Shown here: positions 35,289-46,895 of the stretch, one piece after another
How positions within the stretch are numbered: the first letter of the stretch is position 1
Layout: every line of letters starts with the position of its first letter
Assembly (NCBI RefSeq): GCF_002332255.1
Contig: NZ_NRGW01000001.1
Location: 1,240,001-1,304,000 of the forward strand
Reading direction: 5' to 3'
Origin: Halomonas sp. JB37
Lineage (GTDB): Bacteria; Pseudomonadota; Gammaproteobacteria; Pseudomonadales; Halomonadaceae
Length of the DNA stretch: 64,000 bases
Position numbers and translations under genes: made by a program
Notes under the pieces: model-generated
Told to the model about the DNA's origin: nothing
The model's input: only the letters and a program-made list of their open reading frames with translations
Database searches by the model: none

Positions 35289-35426
35289 ATGACAGCTTCT
35301 CATGTTCTCGGCTATCCCCGCATGGGGGCCTAGCGGCGAGCCCGCTGCGGCTGGGTGCAAAGCTATGGGGCACGGTGCGTAAGGCCGCCGGTTATCTTTG
35401 ATGATGTGCCACGCCCTACGCCAATG
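35289..35426 (+). pseudogene. metE: Relic of metE (cobalamin-independent methionine synthase)
   Basis: Translation from the ATG at 35289 gives MTASHVLGYPRMGA and a stop (TAG, 35331–35333), which resembles the MetE N-terminus (…LGFPRVG…). Beyond the stop, in the same frame, 35349–35426 encodes [14 protein letters not shown] followed by [12 protein letters not shown], recognisable as the internal MetE segment GWVQSYGSRCVKPP and DVSRP, about two thirds along the roughly 755-residue enzyme. The remnant thus joins the first 13 codons to an internal fragment of about 26 codons through a large deletion, then ends. MetR and its operator stay intact next door. Methionine synthesis must depend on another enzyme, presumably MetH. 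Confidence 0.8.
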
Positions 35427-35432
35427 CGTTCG

Positions 35433-37622
35433 TTATCTAGCTTTTGACGCATAGGCGTAAAGCAGCGTTTCTTGAGCGCTGATGGGGTTACTCTCGCCAG
35501 GGTTTTGGAGCTGGTAGCTGCCATCGGTTTGCAATAGCCAGCTCTGGCAGTTGTCGACCAGATAGGTTTCAAGGTCTTTGCGCACGCGGATAGCGAGTTT
35601 TTTATCTAGCAGCGGAAAGCAGGTTTCCACGCGGTGAAACATGTTGCGTGACATAAAGTCGGCGCTTGAACACCATGTTTCTGATTTGCCGTCATTGTGA
35701 AAATGAAATACGCGAGTGTGTTCCAGCAAGCGGCCAATAATGGATCGCACGCGGATATTGTCTGACACGCCGGGCACGCCGGGTTTCAGGCAGCACATAC
35801 CGCGAATAATCAGGTCGCACTCTACGCCCGCTTGGGAGGCGCGATAGAGTGCTTTAATTAATTTAGGCTCGGTTAACGAATTGCATTTAATAATGATGTG
35901 CCCACGTTTTCCTTTACGCGCAATGTGCGCTTCACGGTCAATCATTTCGACTAACCGGTCGTGCAGCGTAAAAGGGGCGTGGAGCAGCGTATCAATTTTG
36001 CGCGCGCGGCCCATTCCCGAAAGCTGCTGGAACACTTTATGTACGTCAGCGCACAGCAATTTGTTCGCGGTCAGCAGGCTATAGTCGGTATACAGTTTGG
36101 CCGTTTTGGAGTGATAGTTGCCGGTGCCAAGGTGCGCGTAGTAGCACAGTTCGCCCTTTTCACGGCGCACGATATGCAGCATTTTAGCGTGGGTTTTATA
36201 GGCCATAATGCCGTAAACGACGATGGCGCCGGCTTCTTGAAGGCGTGAAGCAAGCTGCAGGTTGTCGGCTTCATCAAAGCGTGCTCGCAGCTCAATCACC
36301 ACGGTGACCTCTTTACCTTGGCTGGCCGCCTCCACTAGTGCACTCACAATAGGCGAGTCTGCCCCGGTGCGGTAAAGGGTCTGCTTTACCGCCAACACAT
36401 GGGGGTCGCGAGCCGCTTCGCGCAGCAGGTCTTCAATCGGTGAAAATGACTGAAAGGGATGATGCAGCAGAATGTCGTTCTTCGCGATGGCATCAAAAAG
36501 ACTGCCTGCCTTGAGTGCTTTGGGAATGCTGGGAATGAACGGGCGATAAAGCAGCTCAGGGCGGTCAACGTCGCCTAAGGCTGACATCATGCGCGTTAAG
36601 TTGACCGGACCTTTAACGCGGTACAAATCATCATTTTCAAGCTCAAACTGGCGCAGCAGAAAATTGCTTAAGCCATCGGGGCAGTTGTCGGCTACTTCCA
36701 GCCGTACGCCACTGCCATAGCGCCGCGCCAGCAGCTCACCGCGCAGCGCTGAGGCTAAGTCAGACACTTCTTCGGGGTCGACGCTCATATCGGCATTGCG
36801 GGTCAGGCGGAATTGATAGCAGCCGCGTACGCGCATGCCGGGAAATAGCTCATCGGCGTGGGCATGAATCATCGATGATAAAAACACATACTCTGAAAAG
36901 CCTTCTTCGCATAGCTCCTTGGGCAGTGCCATTAGCCTTGGTAGCGAGCGCGGAGCAGGCAAAATCGCCATGCCGCCTACGCGGCCAAAGGCATCCTTGC
37001 CTTCCAGTTCAACAATGAAGTTGAGGCTTTTATTTACCAGCCGTGGAAAAGGGTGCGAAGGGTCAAGTCCAATTGGACTGATGACCGGCATAATTTCGTT
37101 ATCAAAAAAGGCTCTGCCCCAGGCTTGTTGCGCACTGGTCCACTGATCGCGTCGGCGAAAACGCAGCCCCTGCGCCTCCAATGCGGGCAGCAGCGTTTCA
37201 TTGAGGATTTGATATTGTCGTAAAATTTGCGCATGGGCGAGCTGGGATATTTCCGCTAGTACCGCTTTGGGCAGCCGGCCGTCGGCGGCAGTGGTGGTAT
37301 CGCCCAAGGCAATTTGATGTTTGAGACCTGCGACGCGAATTTCGAAGAACTCATCCATATTGGAGGAAAAAATAAGCAGGAACATCAGCCGGTTGAGTAG
37401 CGGATGTGCATCATCTAGCGCCTGTTCCAATACGCGGATATTAAACTGCAAATGCGACAGCTCGCGGTTGAAGTAGAGCTGGGTGTCGTCAAGATCGGTT
37501 TCAGGCAGCGCTTCACGCGCCTGGATACCGATGGGCGTACGATTTATACGTAGCGGCATATCGGCGTCGCTGCTGGTTTGATCGGTAGGCGATAATGGTG
37601 GACTGGAAGCGTGCTCGTCCAT
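35433..37622 (-). CDS. ppk: Polyphosphate kinase 1
   Basis: The 729-residue enzyme makes long-chain inorganic polyphosphate from ATP. The N-terminal domain ([19 protein letters not shown]) is complete. Catalytic histidines are in [20 protein letters not shown], which holds the phosphorylated His, and [19 protein letters not shown]. Other Ppk1 hallmarks are [18 protein letters not shown] and [17 protein letters not shown]. Its N-terminus has about 40 additional low-complexity residues. The gene ends directly beyond the metE relic. A Pho-box-like repeat upstream suggests induction when phosphate is scarce. Confidence 0.96.
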   Translation of the reverse strand: MDEHASSPPLSPTDQTSSDADMPLRINRTPIGIQAREALPETDLDDTQLYFNRELSHLQFNIRVLEQALDDAHPLLNRLMFLLIFSSNMDEFFEIRVAGLKHQIALGDTTTAADGRLPKAVLAEISQLAHAQILRQYQILNETLLPALEAQGLRFRRRDQWTSAQQAWGRAFFDNEIMPVISPIGLDPSHPFPRLVNKSLNFIVELEGKDAFGRVGGMAILPAPRSLPRLMALPKELCEEGFSEYVFLSSMIHAHADELFPGMRVRGCYQFRLTRNADMSVDPEEVSDLASALRGELLARRYGSGVRLEVADNCPDGLSNFLLRQFELENDDLYRVKGPVNLTRMMSALGDVDRPELLYRPFIPSIPKALKAGSLFDAIAKNDILLHHPFQSFSPIEDLLREAARDPHVLAVKQTLYRTGADSPIVSALVEAASQGKEVTVVIELRARFDEADNLQLASRLQEAGAIVVYGIMAYKTHAKMLHIVRREKGELCYYAHLGTGNYHSKTAKLYTDYSLLTANKLLCADVHKVFQQLSGMGRARKIDTLLHAPFTLHDRLVEMIDREAHIARKGKRGHIIIKCNSLTEPKLIKALYRASQAGVECDLIIRGMCCLKPGVPGVSDNIRVRSIIGRLLEHTRVFHFHNDGKSETWCSSADFMSRNMFHRVETCFPLLDKKLAIRVRKDLETYLVDNCQSWLLQTDGSYQLQNPGESNPISAQETLLYAYASKAR

Positions 37623-37710
37623 GGTGGATCTCCCCGCGTCGATGGCTCGAACGTATCATAGCCTGATACTGATAGATCAGCGCAGTATGCGGGGAGAAGA
37701 TGACAAATAC

Positions 37711-37728
37711 GTGTCACTGGATTGTCAT
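37711..37728 (+). promoter_or_regulatory. Candidate Pho box upstream of ppk
   Basis: GTGTCAC-TGGA-TTGTCAT is two 7-mers 11 bases apart that each match 6 of 7 bases of the PhoB half site (CTGTCAT/C). Overlapping it, the opposite strand also reads GTGACAC-GTAT-TTGTCAT (37717–37700), a weaker match in the ppk direction. The element is 90–106 bases before the ppk start. Confidence 0.5.
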
Positions 37729-37775
37729 CTTGTTCAACATCATGCCAATAAGCGGCTTAGCGACGCTGTACTTCA

Positions 37776-38798
<1,023 letters not shown>

Positions 38799-38979
38799 TT
38801 AAGGATCGCAAATGAGGGTGTTAAATAAGAGTGCCCGAAGGCCTGCCGGCAGTATATCAGCCATACCCTGCGGCGAAAGACGCCTTGTGGCAAACAACCA
38901 CACTGACTAAAGTGGGCAACAGCTTTGCGGTAGTGCGTTCGGCAAACTCTACGTGGTTTCGGATAATAAGGAGATAGGC

Positions 38980-39639
38980 ATGGCCAAACAGGTGGCAGTC
39001 ATTTTAGCCGGATGCGGCGTTTACGATGGTTCTGAAATTTATGAGACCACGCTGACGCTGCTGCGCTTAGACCAGTTGGGTATTGAGTATCGCTGCTTTG
39101 CCCCCGATATCGATCAGCAGCATGTTGTTAATCATCTCACGCAAGAGGTTGTTGAAGGCGAGCAGCGTAACGTGCTACTAGAGTCTGCTCGCCTAGCGCG
39201 GGGGGAAATAAGCCCCCTAGAGGCGTTGGATGCGGATAACTTCGATGCGGTGATTGTGCCCGGTGGTTTTGGCGTCGCCAAAAATCTTTCAGACTTTGCC
39301 AGTGCCAGCGATAATATGCAGGTGCTAGACGCGCTGAAAGAGGCGCTGGCGGGCTTTCGCCAAGAAGCCAAGTCTATCGGCCTGATGTGTATTGCTCCGG
39401 TACTGGTGCCCCGCCTGCTGGGGGATGGTATTGCCGTCACGGTGGGGAATGACCCGGCGGTATCCGGTGCTATTAGCGCCATGGGCGGGCTGCACCGCAC
39501 CTGTAGCGTAGAAGATATCGTGGTTGATTTTGAGCACAGCGTGGTAACGACACCCGCGTACATGCTGGCAACGCGCATCAGTGAAGCTGCCACCGGCATC
39601 TTTAAGCTCGTCGATCGTATCGCAGAAATGATGGATTAA
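38980..39639 (+). CDS. elbB: Isoprenoid biosynthesis glyoxalase ElbB (DJ-1/PfpI-like)
   Basis: The 219-residue protein belongs to the ElbB family of the DJ-1/class I glutamine amidotransferase-like fold. The N-terminus AVILAGCGVYDGSEIYET and the nucleophile-elbow region AKSIGLMCIAPVLVPRLL are typical, along with IVPGGFGVAKNLSDFA. E. coli ElbB has weak glyoxalase activity and affects lycopene yield, but its physiological role is unclear. AAGGAGAT precedes the ATG at 38980; the frame could extend to 38953. A strong terminator follows. Confidence 0.93.
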   Translation: MAKQVAVILAGCGVYDGSEIYETTLTLLRLDQLGIEYRCFAPDIDQQHVVNHLTQEVVEGEQRNVLLESARLARGEISPLEALDADNFDAVIVPGGFGVAKNLSDFASASDNMQVLDALKEALAGFRQEAKSIGLMCIAPVLVPRLLGDGIAVTVGNDPAVSGAISAMGGLHRTCSVEDIVVDFEHSVVTTPAYMLATRISEAATGIFKLVDRIAEMMD

Positions 39640-39671
39640 GGACTATTGCGAGGTTGTTAACGGTTGATATA

Positions 39672-39706
39672 AAAAGCCGCCGCCATGATTAATGGCGGCG
39701 GCTTTT
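39672..39706. terminator. Bidirectional terminator between elbB and tatC
   Basis: A 15-bp perfect stem, AAAAGCCGCCGCCAT (39672–39686) and ATGGCGGCGGCTTTT (39692–39706), has A/T tails serving both strands. It terminates elbB (plus) and the tat operon (minus). Confidence 0.88.
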
Positions 39707-39732
39707 CGATATCTACGTCATTAGTGCCTTCG

Positions 39733-40524
39733 CTATAGCATGTCTTCTTGCTCTTCCGCCGCCTCTTTCTCCGCTTTTCGCTTGCGTACTAGGCGACCAA
39801 ACAGCAGACCAACCTCGTACAGCAGGTACATCGGAATCGCCAGCAGGCTCTGTGAAATAACATCCGGTGGCGTAAGCAGCATGCCCACCACGAAGCAGCC
39901 CAGCAGGATATAAGGACGCTTCTTGGACAGGCTTTCTACTGTGGTGGCGCCAGAAAGAATTAGCAAAAAAGTCGCGATAGGAATTTCAAACGCTACGCCG
40001 AAGGCAAAAAATAGTTTAAGAACGAAGTTCAAATACTGGTTGATATCGGTCATCACTGCGACGTTTTCCGGCCCTGTCTGGGTGAAAAACTCAAACAGCA
40101 GCGGGAACACCACGTAATAAGCAAACGCCGCACCGCCATAGAAGAGCGCAATGCTTGAGACCAGGATAGGAATAGCGAGGGCTTTCTCATTATCGTAAAG
40201 CCCCGGTGCAATAAACGCCCACGCCTGATGCAGTACAAAAGGAATGGCAATAAACACGGCCACGACTAAGGTCAGCTTAAACGGTGCTAAGAAGGGTGAA
40301 GCCACTTCAGTCGCGATCATCTGCGAGCCTTCGGGCAGCAGCGCCATCAATGGCTCAGCGACAAAGGTATAAATGTCGTTGGCAAAGGCATAGAGGCCCA
40401 AAAAAATCACCAAAATAAGAGCCACGGCGCGTATTAAGCGTGAACGTAGTTCGATTAGATGCTCAATAAGAGGGGCTTGTGGTTGATCTTGCTGAGGCTC
40501 CTTTGAATCGCCAAACATACTCAT
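39733..40524 (-). CDS. tatC: Twin-arginine translocase subunit TatC
   Basis: The 263-residue inner-membrane protein has six helices and recognises twin-arginine signal peptides. The conserved cytoplasmic N-terminal segment [16 protein letters not shown] is present, and the first periplasmic loop contains [19 protein letters not shown]. The C-terminus is acidic and Lys/Glu-rich. Its ATG overlaps the tatB stop by 4 bases (ATGA), so the two are coupled. Confidence 0.97.
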   Translation of the reverse strand: MSMFGDSKEPQQDQPQAPLIEHLIELRSRLIRAVALILVIFLGLYAFANDIYTFVAEPLMALLPEGSQMIATEVASPFLAPFKLTLVVAVFIAIPFVLHQAWAFIAPGLYDNEKALAIPILVSSIALFYGGAAFAYYVVFPLLFEFFTQTGPENVAVMTDINQYLNFVLKLFFAFGVAFEIPIATFLLILSGATTVESLSKKRPYILLGCFVVGMLLTPPDVISQSLLAIPMYLLYEVGLLFGRLVRKRKAEKEAAEEQEDML

Positions 40525-41030
40525 TGGTGATTACTATCCTTATTAAATGCAGCCCGCTCAGCTTCAGTGGCGTCTGTTTTGACTGAGGATGCGGCCGGGG
40601 GAGGCGCTGGGGAGGATGCAGGTGCCTCTTCGCGCACCGTTTCCAGCGCGTCATCTAAGTGAGAGCTGGCCTGGACAGCGCGCTGTTGGATCTCGCTCTG
40701 CGGTGTTTCAGGCTGTAATGTTCCGCGTGGCGTTGCTGCGCTAGCCGGTTTAGCCTGGGTTGTCGTGGGCTTATCGACAATGCTTTCTACGTCTAGCTTC
40801 GCTTTCTGCAAGCTATCGTTGAGCTTTTTCTGCTGATCGTTAAGCTTTTGACGCAGCTCTTCTGCTTCCAGCTGGGCGCTGATTTCGCGCTGCATACCAG
40901 ATACCGTGCGCTTGATTCTGCCGATCCATAGGCCCGTCGTACGGGCAGCACGGGGCAGGCGCTCTGGGCCAAGCACCAGCAGCGCGACAACGCCAATAAG
41001 CATGAGCTCAAGAAAACCGATATCCAGCAT
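40521..41030 (-). CDS. tatB: Twin-arginine translocase subunit TatB
   Basis: The 169-residue protein has a single N-terminal helix ([20 protein letters not shown], with the conserved Glu at position 8), the hinge GPERLP, and an amphipathic helix [19 protein letters not shown], followed by a long Ala/Pro/Ser-rich tail. TatB partners TatC in receptor function for folded protein export. It follows tatA by three bases and overlaps tatC. Confidence 0.95.
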   Translation of the reverse strand: MLDIGFLELMLIGVVALLVLGPERLPRAARTTGLWIGRIKRTVSGMQREISAQLEAEELRQKLNDQQKKLNDSLQKAKLDVESIVDKPTTTQAKPASAATPRGTLQPETPQSEIQQRAVQASSHLDDALETVREEAPASSPAPPPAASSVKTDATEAERAAFNKDSNHQ

Positions 41031-41033
41031 GCG

Positions 41034-41309
41034 TTACTTGCGCTCTTCGTTGCGTTCAGCGGCACGCTTCTCTTCAGCCTGAACATCGTACGTATTGCCA
41101 GGCTCTACGTGGCTGACTTTGGCATTCGGCTGATAGGGGTCTTCGCTATCAGCCTCTTTGTTTTTTTCTTCATCGTGCATGGCTTTCTTGAAGCCTTTGA
41201 CCGCCCCGCCGAGGTCGGTGCCGACATTGCGCAGCTTTTTGGTGCCGAAAATTAGGATGATGATGCCCAGAACAATCAGCAACTGCCAAATACTGATACC
41301 ACCTAACAT
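41034..41309 (-). CDS. tatA: Twin-arginine translocase subunit TatA
   Basis: The 91-residue pore-forming subunit has the canonical start [20 protein letters not shown], then [20 protein letters not shown] with the conserved FGxxKLxxxGxDLG pattern, and a charged C-terminal tail. It is the first gene of the tatABC unit, itself downstream of ubiE-ubiJ-ubiB-hisE on the same strand. There are 143 bases between hisE and tatA, enough for a separate promoter. Confidence 0.97.
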   Translation of the reverse strand: MLGGISIWQLLIVLGIIILIFGTKKLRNVGTDLGGAVKGFKKAMHDEEKNKEADSEDPYQPNAKVSHVEPGNTYDVQAEEKRAAERNEERK

Positions 41310-41452
41310 ATGCGTTTCCTCATGGGTACAGGTTAACTTTCTTAGTCACTATATGCTTAGGCGACTGAATGCTCAGTGGCTACACGCCTACTGACGACTG
41401 GTGCCGGTAAGCTAAGCCTACGCCAAGCGTAGCCATCACGTCGATATTATTG

Positions 41453-41809
41453 CTAGCGAGAGGCTTTTTCATCGTGGCCTGAAATGCCAAAGCGTCGTGC
41501 CAACTCGTCTAAAACGGCTTGATGATCAAGCTCCAAATGAGACAGCATCACCAGGCTATGAAACCACAGGTCGGCCGTTTCAGAAATCAGCGCTTGGCGC
41601 TCAGCCTCACCGCCGTGCTCTGCATCTTTGGCCGCAAGCACGGTTTCAGTGGCTTCTTCACCCACTTTTTCAAGTATCTTGTTCAAACCCTTGTGATGCA
41701 AGGACGCAACATAAGATTCTTCTGCTGCTGCATAACGTCGCTGCTTGAGAACCCCATTGAGAGTATCCAGCACATACGCATTGCTAGTCGATGATGCGTC
41801 AGTGTCCAT
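41453..41809 (-). CDS. hisE: Phosphoribosyl-ATP pyrophosphatase
   Basis: The 118-residue enzyme performs the second step of histidine synthesis (PR-ATP to PR-AMP). Its all-alpha MazG-like fold shows [19 protein letters not shown] with the metal-binding Glu residues and [20 protein letters not shown]. The frame extends to 41896 inside ubiB, but AAGGAT precedes the ATG at 41809. In many relatives hisI lies directly next to hisE; here hisI is not in the window, so that step must be encoded elsewhere. Confidence 0.93.
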   Translation of the reverse strand: MDTDASSTSNAYVLDTLNGVLKQRRYAAAEESYVASLHHKGLNKILEKVGEEATETVLAAKDAEHGGEAERQALISETADLWFHSLVMLSHLELDHQAVLDELARRFGISGHDEKASR

Positions 41810-41841
41810 GAAAATCCTTATAATCGTTGAGTCACGCCGCT

Positions 41842-43464
41842 TTATTGCCAGACTAACAGCAATAGGCCGATACCGGCGGCAGCCAAGACCGGCCACTCCT
41901 GGAGCTCAATCCAACCGCTTAACGGCTGCCAGGCGAGCGCCAGCGCCAGCACTATTAAACCTAACCGTAGGCGATACAGGCGCTTGCCTTGGCGAGCCAT
42001 GTGCTGGCGCATGGCACTAATGGCATCGACCTGCTGATGCCGCTGGCGATGCTCATGCTCCAGGCGGCTGAGCGCCTGATGGGCGAGTACGGGTAATTCA
42101 GGTAACTGGCGCGAAAGCTCCGGCGCCTGGCGCTTTAACGACTCCCACAAGCCGCCGACGCCCGCGCGCTCTTTCATCCACTGCTCTAAATAAGGCTTAG
42201 CGGTGCTCCATAAATCTAAGTCAGGATAAAGTTGGCGACCTAGTCCTTCAATATTCAGCAACGTTTTCTGCAGTAGGACCAGCTGCGGCTGGACTTCCAT
42301 GTTAAAGCGCCGCGCGGTTTGAAACAGCCCTAGCAGCACCTGGCCGAAAGAAATATCTTTTAGCGGTTTCTCTAAAATAGGCTCACACACCGTCCGAATC
42401 GCGGCGGCAAACTCATTAGCACGCGTGTTTTCGCCCACCCAGCCAGACTCAATATGCAGGGCGGCGACTTCGTAATAATCCTGATGAAAAAACGCCAGCA
42501 GATTGCGCGCCAAATAGTCTTGATCTTCGCGCGTTAGGCTGCCGACAATGCCGCAGTCGATAGCGATGTACTGGGGGTCTTCGGGATTGTCACAGTTAAC
42601 AAAAATATTGCCCGGATGCATGTCGGCATGAAAGAAGTTATCGCGAAATACTTGCGTGAAGAACAGCTCAACGCCACGCTCGGCCAGCTTTTTCAAGTTG
42701 GTGCCGCGGGCGATTAGGCTATCCAGGTCGGCGACCGGAATGCCACGAATGCGTTCTTGTACCATGACGTGTCGGCGCGTAAAAGACCAATAAATAGTTG
42801 GTACAAACAGCAATGGTGAGTCTTTAAAATTACGCTTCAGCTGCGAGGTGTTGGCGGCTTCTTTATACAGGTCAAGCTCATCAAACAGCGTCGCTTCATA
42901 GTCACGAATGACTTCTACCGGACGCAAACGGCGCGCATCGGGCACTTTGGACAGCAGTTTGGCGACTTGATACATCAGCGCCATGTCTTGGCGCATCACG
43001 CGATCTATACTCGGCCGAATGATTTTAACCACCACGTCTTCGCCGGTATGCAGCCGGGCGGCATGCACTTGAGCAATAGATGCTGAGGCCAGCGGCACAT
43101 GGTCAAATTCAGCAAACGCTTCCGCCAGCGACATTTCCAGCTCTTTCTCGACGCGAGCAGCAGCCTGGTCACCCGGGAAGGGCGGCACCTGATCCTGAAG
43201 GCGTTTGAGCTCATCGGCGATATCCGCCGGCAGTAAATCGCGGCGGGTCGAGAGCATTTGCCCAAATTTAATAAAAATTGGGCCTAGAGTTTCTAACGCG
43301 AGGCGTAAACGCTCGCCGCGCGATCGTTTACCGATAGGCACTAAGCGTAGCGGCGAAAACCAAAGCAGCGTCCGCAGCCACCAAGGGAGACGCTCTAGCG
43401 GGAGTAATGTATCTAGCCGATGACGGCTTATCACCCAGCTAATTCGCAGCAAGCGCAGGCTCAT
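41842..43464 (-). CDS. ubiB: UbiB-family protein for ubiquinone biosynthesis (atypical kinase/ATPase)
   Basis: The 540-residue protein is an ADCK-like atypical kinase needed for ubiquinone synthesis, associated with the inner membrane. The KxGQ motif ([16 protein letters not shown], about residues 65–80) and the Ala-rich loop [15 protein letters not shown] replacing a kinase P-loop are clear. The catalytic-loop region [13 protein letters not shown] and the metal-binding [10 protein letters not shown] follow. Two hydrophobic helices close the C-terminus. Its start overlaps the ubiJ stop by four bases (ATGA). Confidence 0.96.
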   Translation of the reverse strand: MSLRLLRISWVISRHRLDTLLPLERLPWWLRTLLWFSPLRLVPIGKRSRGERLRLALETLGPIFIKFGQMLSTRRDLLPADIADELKRLQDQVPPFPGDQAAARVEKELEMSLAEAFAEFDHVPLASASIAQVHAARLHTGEDVVVKIIRPSIDRVMRQDMALMYQVAKLLSKVPDARRLRPVEVIRDYEATLFDELDLYKEAANTSQLKRNFKDSPLLFVPTIYWSFTRRHVMVQERIRGIPVADLDSLIARGTNLKKLAERGVELFFTQVFRDNFFHADMHPGNIFVNCDNPEDPQYIAIDCGIVGSLTREDQDYLARNLLAFFHQDYYEVAALHIESGWVGENTRANEFAAAIRTVCEPILEKPLKDISFGQVLLGLFQTARRFNMEVQPQLVLLQKTLLNIEGLGRQLYPDLDLWSTAKPYLEQWMKERAGVGGLWESLKRQAPELSRQLPELPVLAHQALSRLEHEHRQRHQQVDAISAMRQHMARQGKRLYRLRLGLIVLALALAWQPLSGWIELQEWPVLAAAGIGLLLLVWQ

Positions 43465-44117
43465 GGGCGCGGCTCCTGCGTCAGTGTCTGGCGCTGTGTC
43501 AGTAGTCGTTCTAAGCGTTTAAAGCGTGCTTCCAGGCGATCGGTCGCCACTTCTAGCTCGGTGAGGTGTTCACGCAAAACGTTACGCTGCTGTCTCCCCG
43601 GCAGCAGGCGCGCTTCTTCAAAGACGTACTCAGAAACGTCCTGGACCAGCTCGTCTTTGGCGCGCAGCCCCCAGCGAGCCATGCGCCGCAAGCCTTCCGC
43701 TAGGGAGTGTGCGGGCATATCGCCCAGCCAACGGGCGAGTTCGTTTTCCCAATCAATGTCCAGATCGAAAAGCAGTTCGCGGGTGGCTTCTAATAGGTGA
43801 ATATGACCACGCACAGCAAGCTTACCGTCAAACATTAGTCGCTCAATTGAGGCGCCACTAATCCACTCAGATAATGTTTCGGGAGTCAGTTCTACCACCG
43901 CATTAACGTCGGCTTCTTCAGTGTCATCGCCCCGCAGGAGGTCTACCCCGGCATGATGATAGTGGATAACCACGGCCAGATGCGGCTGCTCAAAGCGCAC
44001 CAGCAGACGGCTGCCCGCAAGCTTCGCCAAGCGGCCAGGGGCTGCCGGGTCACGGGCAAGAAGAGCATTGAGCGTGCGTTCACAACCGGCCAGCAGCAAG
44101 GTTGGGGTTACCAGCAT
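43461..44117 (-). CDS. ubiJ: Ubiquinone biosynthesis accessory factor UbiJ (SCP2 domain)
   Basis: The 218-residue protein carries an SCP2 sterol-carrier-like lipid-binding domain in its first half, including [21 protein letters not shown], and a C-terminal coiled coil (about residues 165–215) rich in Leu, Glu and Arg. UbiJ organises the soluble Ubi metabolon. Its place between ubiE and ubiB is the standard one. The ATG at 44117 has AGAGGT upstream; a longer frame begins at 44186 inside ubiE. Translation is coupled to ubiB. Confidence 0.9.
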   Translation of the reverse strand: MLVTPTLLLAGCERTLNALLARDPAAPGRLAKLAGSRLLVRFEQPHLAVVIHYHHAGVDLLRGDDTEEADVNAVVELTPETLSEWISGASIERLMFDGKLAVRGHIHLLEATRELLFDLDIDWENELARWLGDMPAHSLAEGLRRMARWGLRAKDELVQDVSEYVFEEARLLPGRQQRNVLREHLTELEVATDRLEARFKRLERLLTQRQTLTQEPRP

Positions 44118-44154
44118 GCTGACCTCTTGATGAAAAGCGCCACGGGAGAGAGCG

Positions 44155-44910
44155 TCATAACTTAATACCGCGGTGCAGTGCAACAATGCCGCCGGTCAGG
44201 TTGGTGTACTCAACGCGTTCAAGGCCTGCGGACTCCATCATGGCTTTGAGCGTTTCCTGATCTGGATGCATACGAATGGACTCTGCCAAATAGCGGTAGC
44301 TTTCGCCATCGCCGGCTACCAGTTCGCCCATTTTGGGCAGTAGGCGGAAAGAGTACTCGTCGTAAGCTTTGGAAAGCAGGGGATTATTCGGCTTGGAAAA
44401 CTCCAGCACTAAGAGACGACCGCCGGGCTTAAGTACGCGTGCCATGGAGCGCAGCGCGGCGTCTTTATCGGTAACGTTGCGTAGGCCAAAGGCAATCGTA
44501 ATGCAGTCGAAACTGTTATCGGGAAACGGCAGGCATTCGGCGTTGGCCTGAACATATTCAACGTTGCCGCCCACGCCATTATCCATCAGCTTATCGCGGC
44601 CTACTTTCAGCATCGAGGCATTGATATCGGCCAGCACCACTTTGCCACGTGGCCCCACCAGACGGGAAAACTTCAGCGTTAAATCACCCGTGCCGCCGGC
44701 AATATCTAGCACATGGTGGCCTGGGCGCACGCCTGCACGCTCAATCGTCATGCGCTTCCATACTCTGTGAATCCCCATCGACATAAGGTCATTCATCACG
44801 TCGTAGCGGGCCGCAACGGAGTGGAATACATCGGCTACTCGCGAGGCTTTCTCGTCAACCGAGATTTGCTGAAAACCAAAGTGAGTCGTGCGTTTTTCTG
44901 TGGGGCTCAT
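44155..44910 (-). CDS. ubiE: Ubiquinone/menaquinone C-methyltransferase
   Basis: The 251-residue SAM-dependent enzyme methylates the quinone ring in ubiquinone synthesis. Methyltransferase motif I is [18 protein letters not shown]; the UbiE signatures [19 protein letters not shown] and [17 protein letters not shown] are both present. The reading frame extends back to 45387 through the DUF971 gene in another frame, but that part is clearly non-native and [14 protein letters not shown] at 44910 is the family start. It heads the ubiE–ubiJ–ubiB unit. Confidence 0.96.
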   Translation of the reverse strand: MSPTEKRTTHFGFQQISVDEKASRVADVFHSVAARYDVMNDLMSMGIHRVWKRMTIERAGVRPGHHVLDIAGGTGDLTLKFSRLVGPRGKVVLADINASMLKVGRDKLMDNGVGGNVEYVQANAECLPFPDNSFDCITIAFGLRNVTDKDAALRSMARVLKPGGRLLVLEFSKPNNPLLSKAYDEYSFRLLPKMGELVAGDGESYRYLAESIRMHPDQETLKAMMESAGLERVEYTNLTGGIVALHRGIKL

Positions 44911-45061
44911 GGCGTAGTAGCTCCCGAATTCGAGGCGGTGGCGAATCGACCCTGAGTCTTTTGACTGAGTGGCCGGTGCGATTAAAAAGTTAGCGCCATT
45001 GTAGCCTTGTCCGCCCTGGCTTGTCTGCCCAGGCTGATGAGTGCCTTGGGTTGAGTGACGG

Positions 45062-45445
45062 TCACAGCTGTTTGAATTGAATACCCGCAGGTTCACGTGA
45101 GGCACCGGCGTCCTGCAGGCGCTGCAAGTAGTTGTTCCAGTAGCTCTGTTGATGGATGGCGAGATCATGCAGGTAGTTCCAGCTAAACAAACCGCTGTCG
45201 TGGCCATCGTCAAAATGCAGCTTAAGCGCGTAGTTGCCAGCTTGGCTAATATTTTGCAGGCCGACGTCTTTTTTACCTGCCTGGAGTACGGCGCTGTCAC
45301 CGCCATGACCACGCACCTCTGCAGAGGGGGAGTAGACGCGCAGCAGTTCCACCGGTAGACGGAAGGTTTCGCCAGTGGCATAGCCAAGCTCTAGCTCGCG
45401 GGCCTGCTTATGGTAGTGAACGCGGGTAGGCGTAGGAGCAGTCAT
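45062..45445 (-). CDS. DUF971-domain protein (gamma-butyrobetaine hydroxylase-like N-terminal domain)
   Basis: The 127-residue protein is a stand-alone DUF971 domain. The pattern [30 protein letters not shown] and then [21 protein letters not shown] is typical, ending with [16 protein letters not shown]971 proteins occur next to hslVU in Pseudomonas and relatives and as part of iron–sulfur-related proteins; no biochemical role is established. The gene lies between hslU and ubiE on the same strand, behind a hairpin at 45463–45499. Confidence 0.88.
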   Translation of the reverse strand: MTAPTPTRVHYHKQARELELGYATGETFRLPVELLRVYSPSAEVRGHGGDSAVLQAGKKDVGLQNISQAGNYALKLHFDDGHDSGLFSWNYLHDLAIHQQSYWNNYLQRLQDAGASREPAGIQFKQL

Positions 45446-45462
45446 AACAAACCTCTAAACAG

Positions 45463-45499
45463 GCGGGGCGCAGGCAGCTAATTGCCACCTACGCCCCGC
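45463..45499 (-). terminator. Terminator of hslVU
   Basis: On the minus strand GCGGGGCG pairs with CGCCCCGC, and the stem continues inward with G·U wobbles to about 16 bp around an AAUUA loop. It follows the hslU stop by 26 bases. A weak T-tract follows. Confidence 0.7.
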
Positions 45500-45524
45500 T
45501 TCGGTTATGTAAAGATGCGGACGC

Positions 45525-46847
45525 TTATAAGATATAGCGCGATAAATCTTCGTCAACTGCCAATTCGCCAAGCTGTGCATTGACGTAGTCGCCGTCAATC
45601 ACCAGCGGGCCTTCCATGTCGCCACCTTTGAAGGAGGCCTCTTCCAGCAGCCGCTCCATCACGGTGTGCAAACGGCGAGCGCCGATGTTTTCGGTGCCTT
45701 CGTTGACCTGCCAGGAGATCTGCGCGATGCGCTCGATACCGTCTGGCGTAAACTCAATGTCGAGACCTTCCGTCGCCAGCAGCGCTATATATTGTTTAGT
45801 CAGCGAGGCGGAAGGCTCGGTCAGAATGCGTTTGAAATCGTTGGGCGTGAGTGCATCGAGTTCAACGCGGATTGGCAGACGACCTTGAAGCTCCGGAATC
45901 AGGTCCGACGGACGCGCCAGATGGAAAGCCCCCGAGGCGATAAACAGAATATGATCGGTTTTAACCATGCCGTATTTGGTTGAAACGGTTGAGCCCTCAA
46001 TGAGCGGCAACAGATCACGCTGCACGCCTTCGCGAGACACTTCACCACCGCTAGACTGGCCGCTGCCTTTGGCAACTTTGTCGATCTCATCTAAAAACAC
46101 GATGCCGTGCTGCTCAACTGAATACACCGCACGCGCCTTGATCTCTTCTTCATTGACCAGCTTGCCGGCTTCTTCGTCGCGCAGCAGTACGAGCGCTTCT
46201 TTTACCGTCACACGACGGTTTTCGCGCTTTTGCTGGCCCATGTTGGAGAACATGCTTTGTAGCTGATTGGTCATCTCTTCCATGCCCGGCGGGGTCATGA
46301 TGTCGACGCCTTGGCTTTGAGCCGATACTTCGATATCAATCTCTTTTTCGTCTAACTGCCCTTCACGGAGCTTCTTGCGGAAGGTCTGGCGAGTGCCGTT
46401 ATCTTCACGGGGCTTGTCTTCCTGACCACGCGGCGGCGGTAGCAGGGCATCGAGTACCCGGTCTTCGGCAGCATCGGCGGCACGGTGGCCTACGTCTTCT
46501 TTGGCCTGCTCGCGCACCATTTTGATGGCGTTTTCCATCAAGTCGCGAATAATCGACTCGACGTCGCGGCCAACGTAGCCAACTTCGGTAAACTTAGTGG
46601 CTTCGACTTTAATAAACGGCGCTTTAGCAAGCTTGGCAAGGCGGCGTGCAATCTCAGTTTTACCCACGCCGGTGGGGCCGATCATCAGAATGTTCTTGGG
46701 CGTGACTTCCGGACGCAAATCGTCATCCAGCTGCATGCGGCGCCAGCGATTACGCAGGGCAATGGCAACAGCACGCTTAGCATCCTGCTGGCCAATAATG
46801 TACTGATCAAGAGCGTGAACGATTTCGCGGGGTGTCATCTGAGTCAT
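45525..46847 (-). CDS. hslU: HslU ATPase subunit of the HslVU protease
   Basis: The 440-residue AAA+ unfoldase feeds substrates to HslV. It starts [20 protein letters not shown] and has Walker [18 protein letters not shown] (about residues 54–70), the pore motif in [19 protein letters not shown], the variable I-domain (about 110–240) and Walker [12 protein letters not shown]. The C-terminal peptide DLSRYIL is the activator tail that docks in HslV. It lies 48 bases after hslV. Confidence 0.98.
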   Translation of the reverse strand: MTQMTPREIVHALDQYIIGQQDAKRAVAIALRNRWRRMQLDDDLRPEVTPKNILMIGPTGVGKTEIARRLAKLAKAPFIKVEATKFTEVGYVGRDVESIIRDLMENAIKMVREQAKEDVGHRAADAAEDRVLDALLPPPRGQEDKPREDNGTRQTFRKKLREGQLDEKEIDIEVSAQSQGVDIMTPPGMEEMTNQLQSMFSNMGQQKRENRRVTVKEALVLLRDEEAGKLVNEEEIKARAVYSVEQHGIVFLDEIDKVAKGSGQSSGGEVSREGVQRDLLPLIEGSTVSTKYGMVKTDHILFIASGAFHLARPSDLIPELQGRLPIRVELDALTPNDFKRILTEPSASLTKQYIALLATEGLDIEFTPDGIERIAQISWQVNEGTENIGARRLHTVMERLLEEASFKGGDMEGPLVIDGDYVNAQLGELAVDEDLSRYIL

Positions 46848-46895
46848 AACGGTAACCTTTGTGTTCTTTGAGCGGCGTGAAGAGGACGCGTGGGG

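Noticed and set aside
35331..35333. The in-frame TAG as a recoding (pyrrolysine) signal in metE.
   Set aside because: The sequence after it corresponds to a region hundreds of residues further on in MetE, so a large deletion is the simple explanation.
44155..45387. A 410-codon reading frame covering ubiE and running upstream through the DUF971 gene.
   Set aside because: The UbiE family starts at the ATG at 44910; the upstream part is an out-of-frame reading of the DUF971 gene with no homology pattern.
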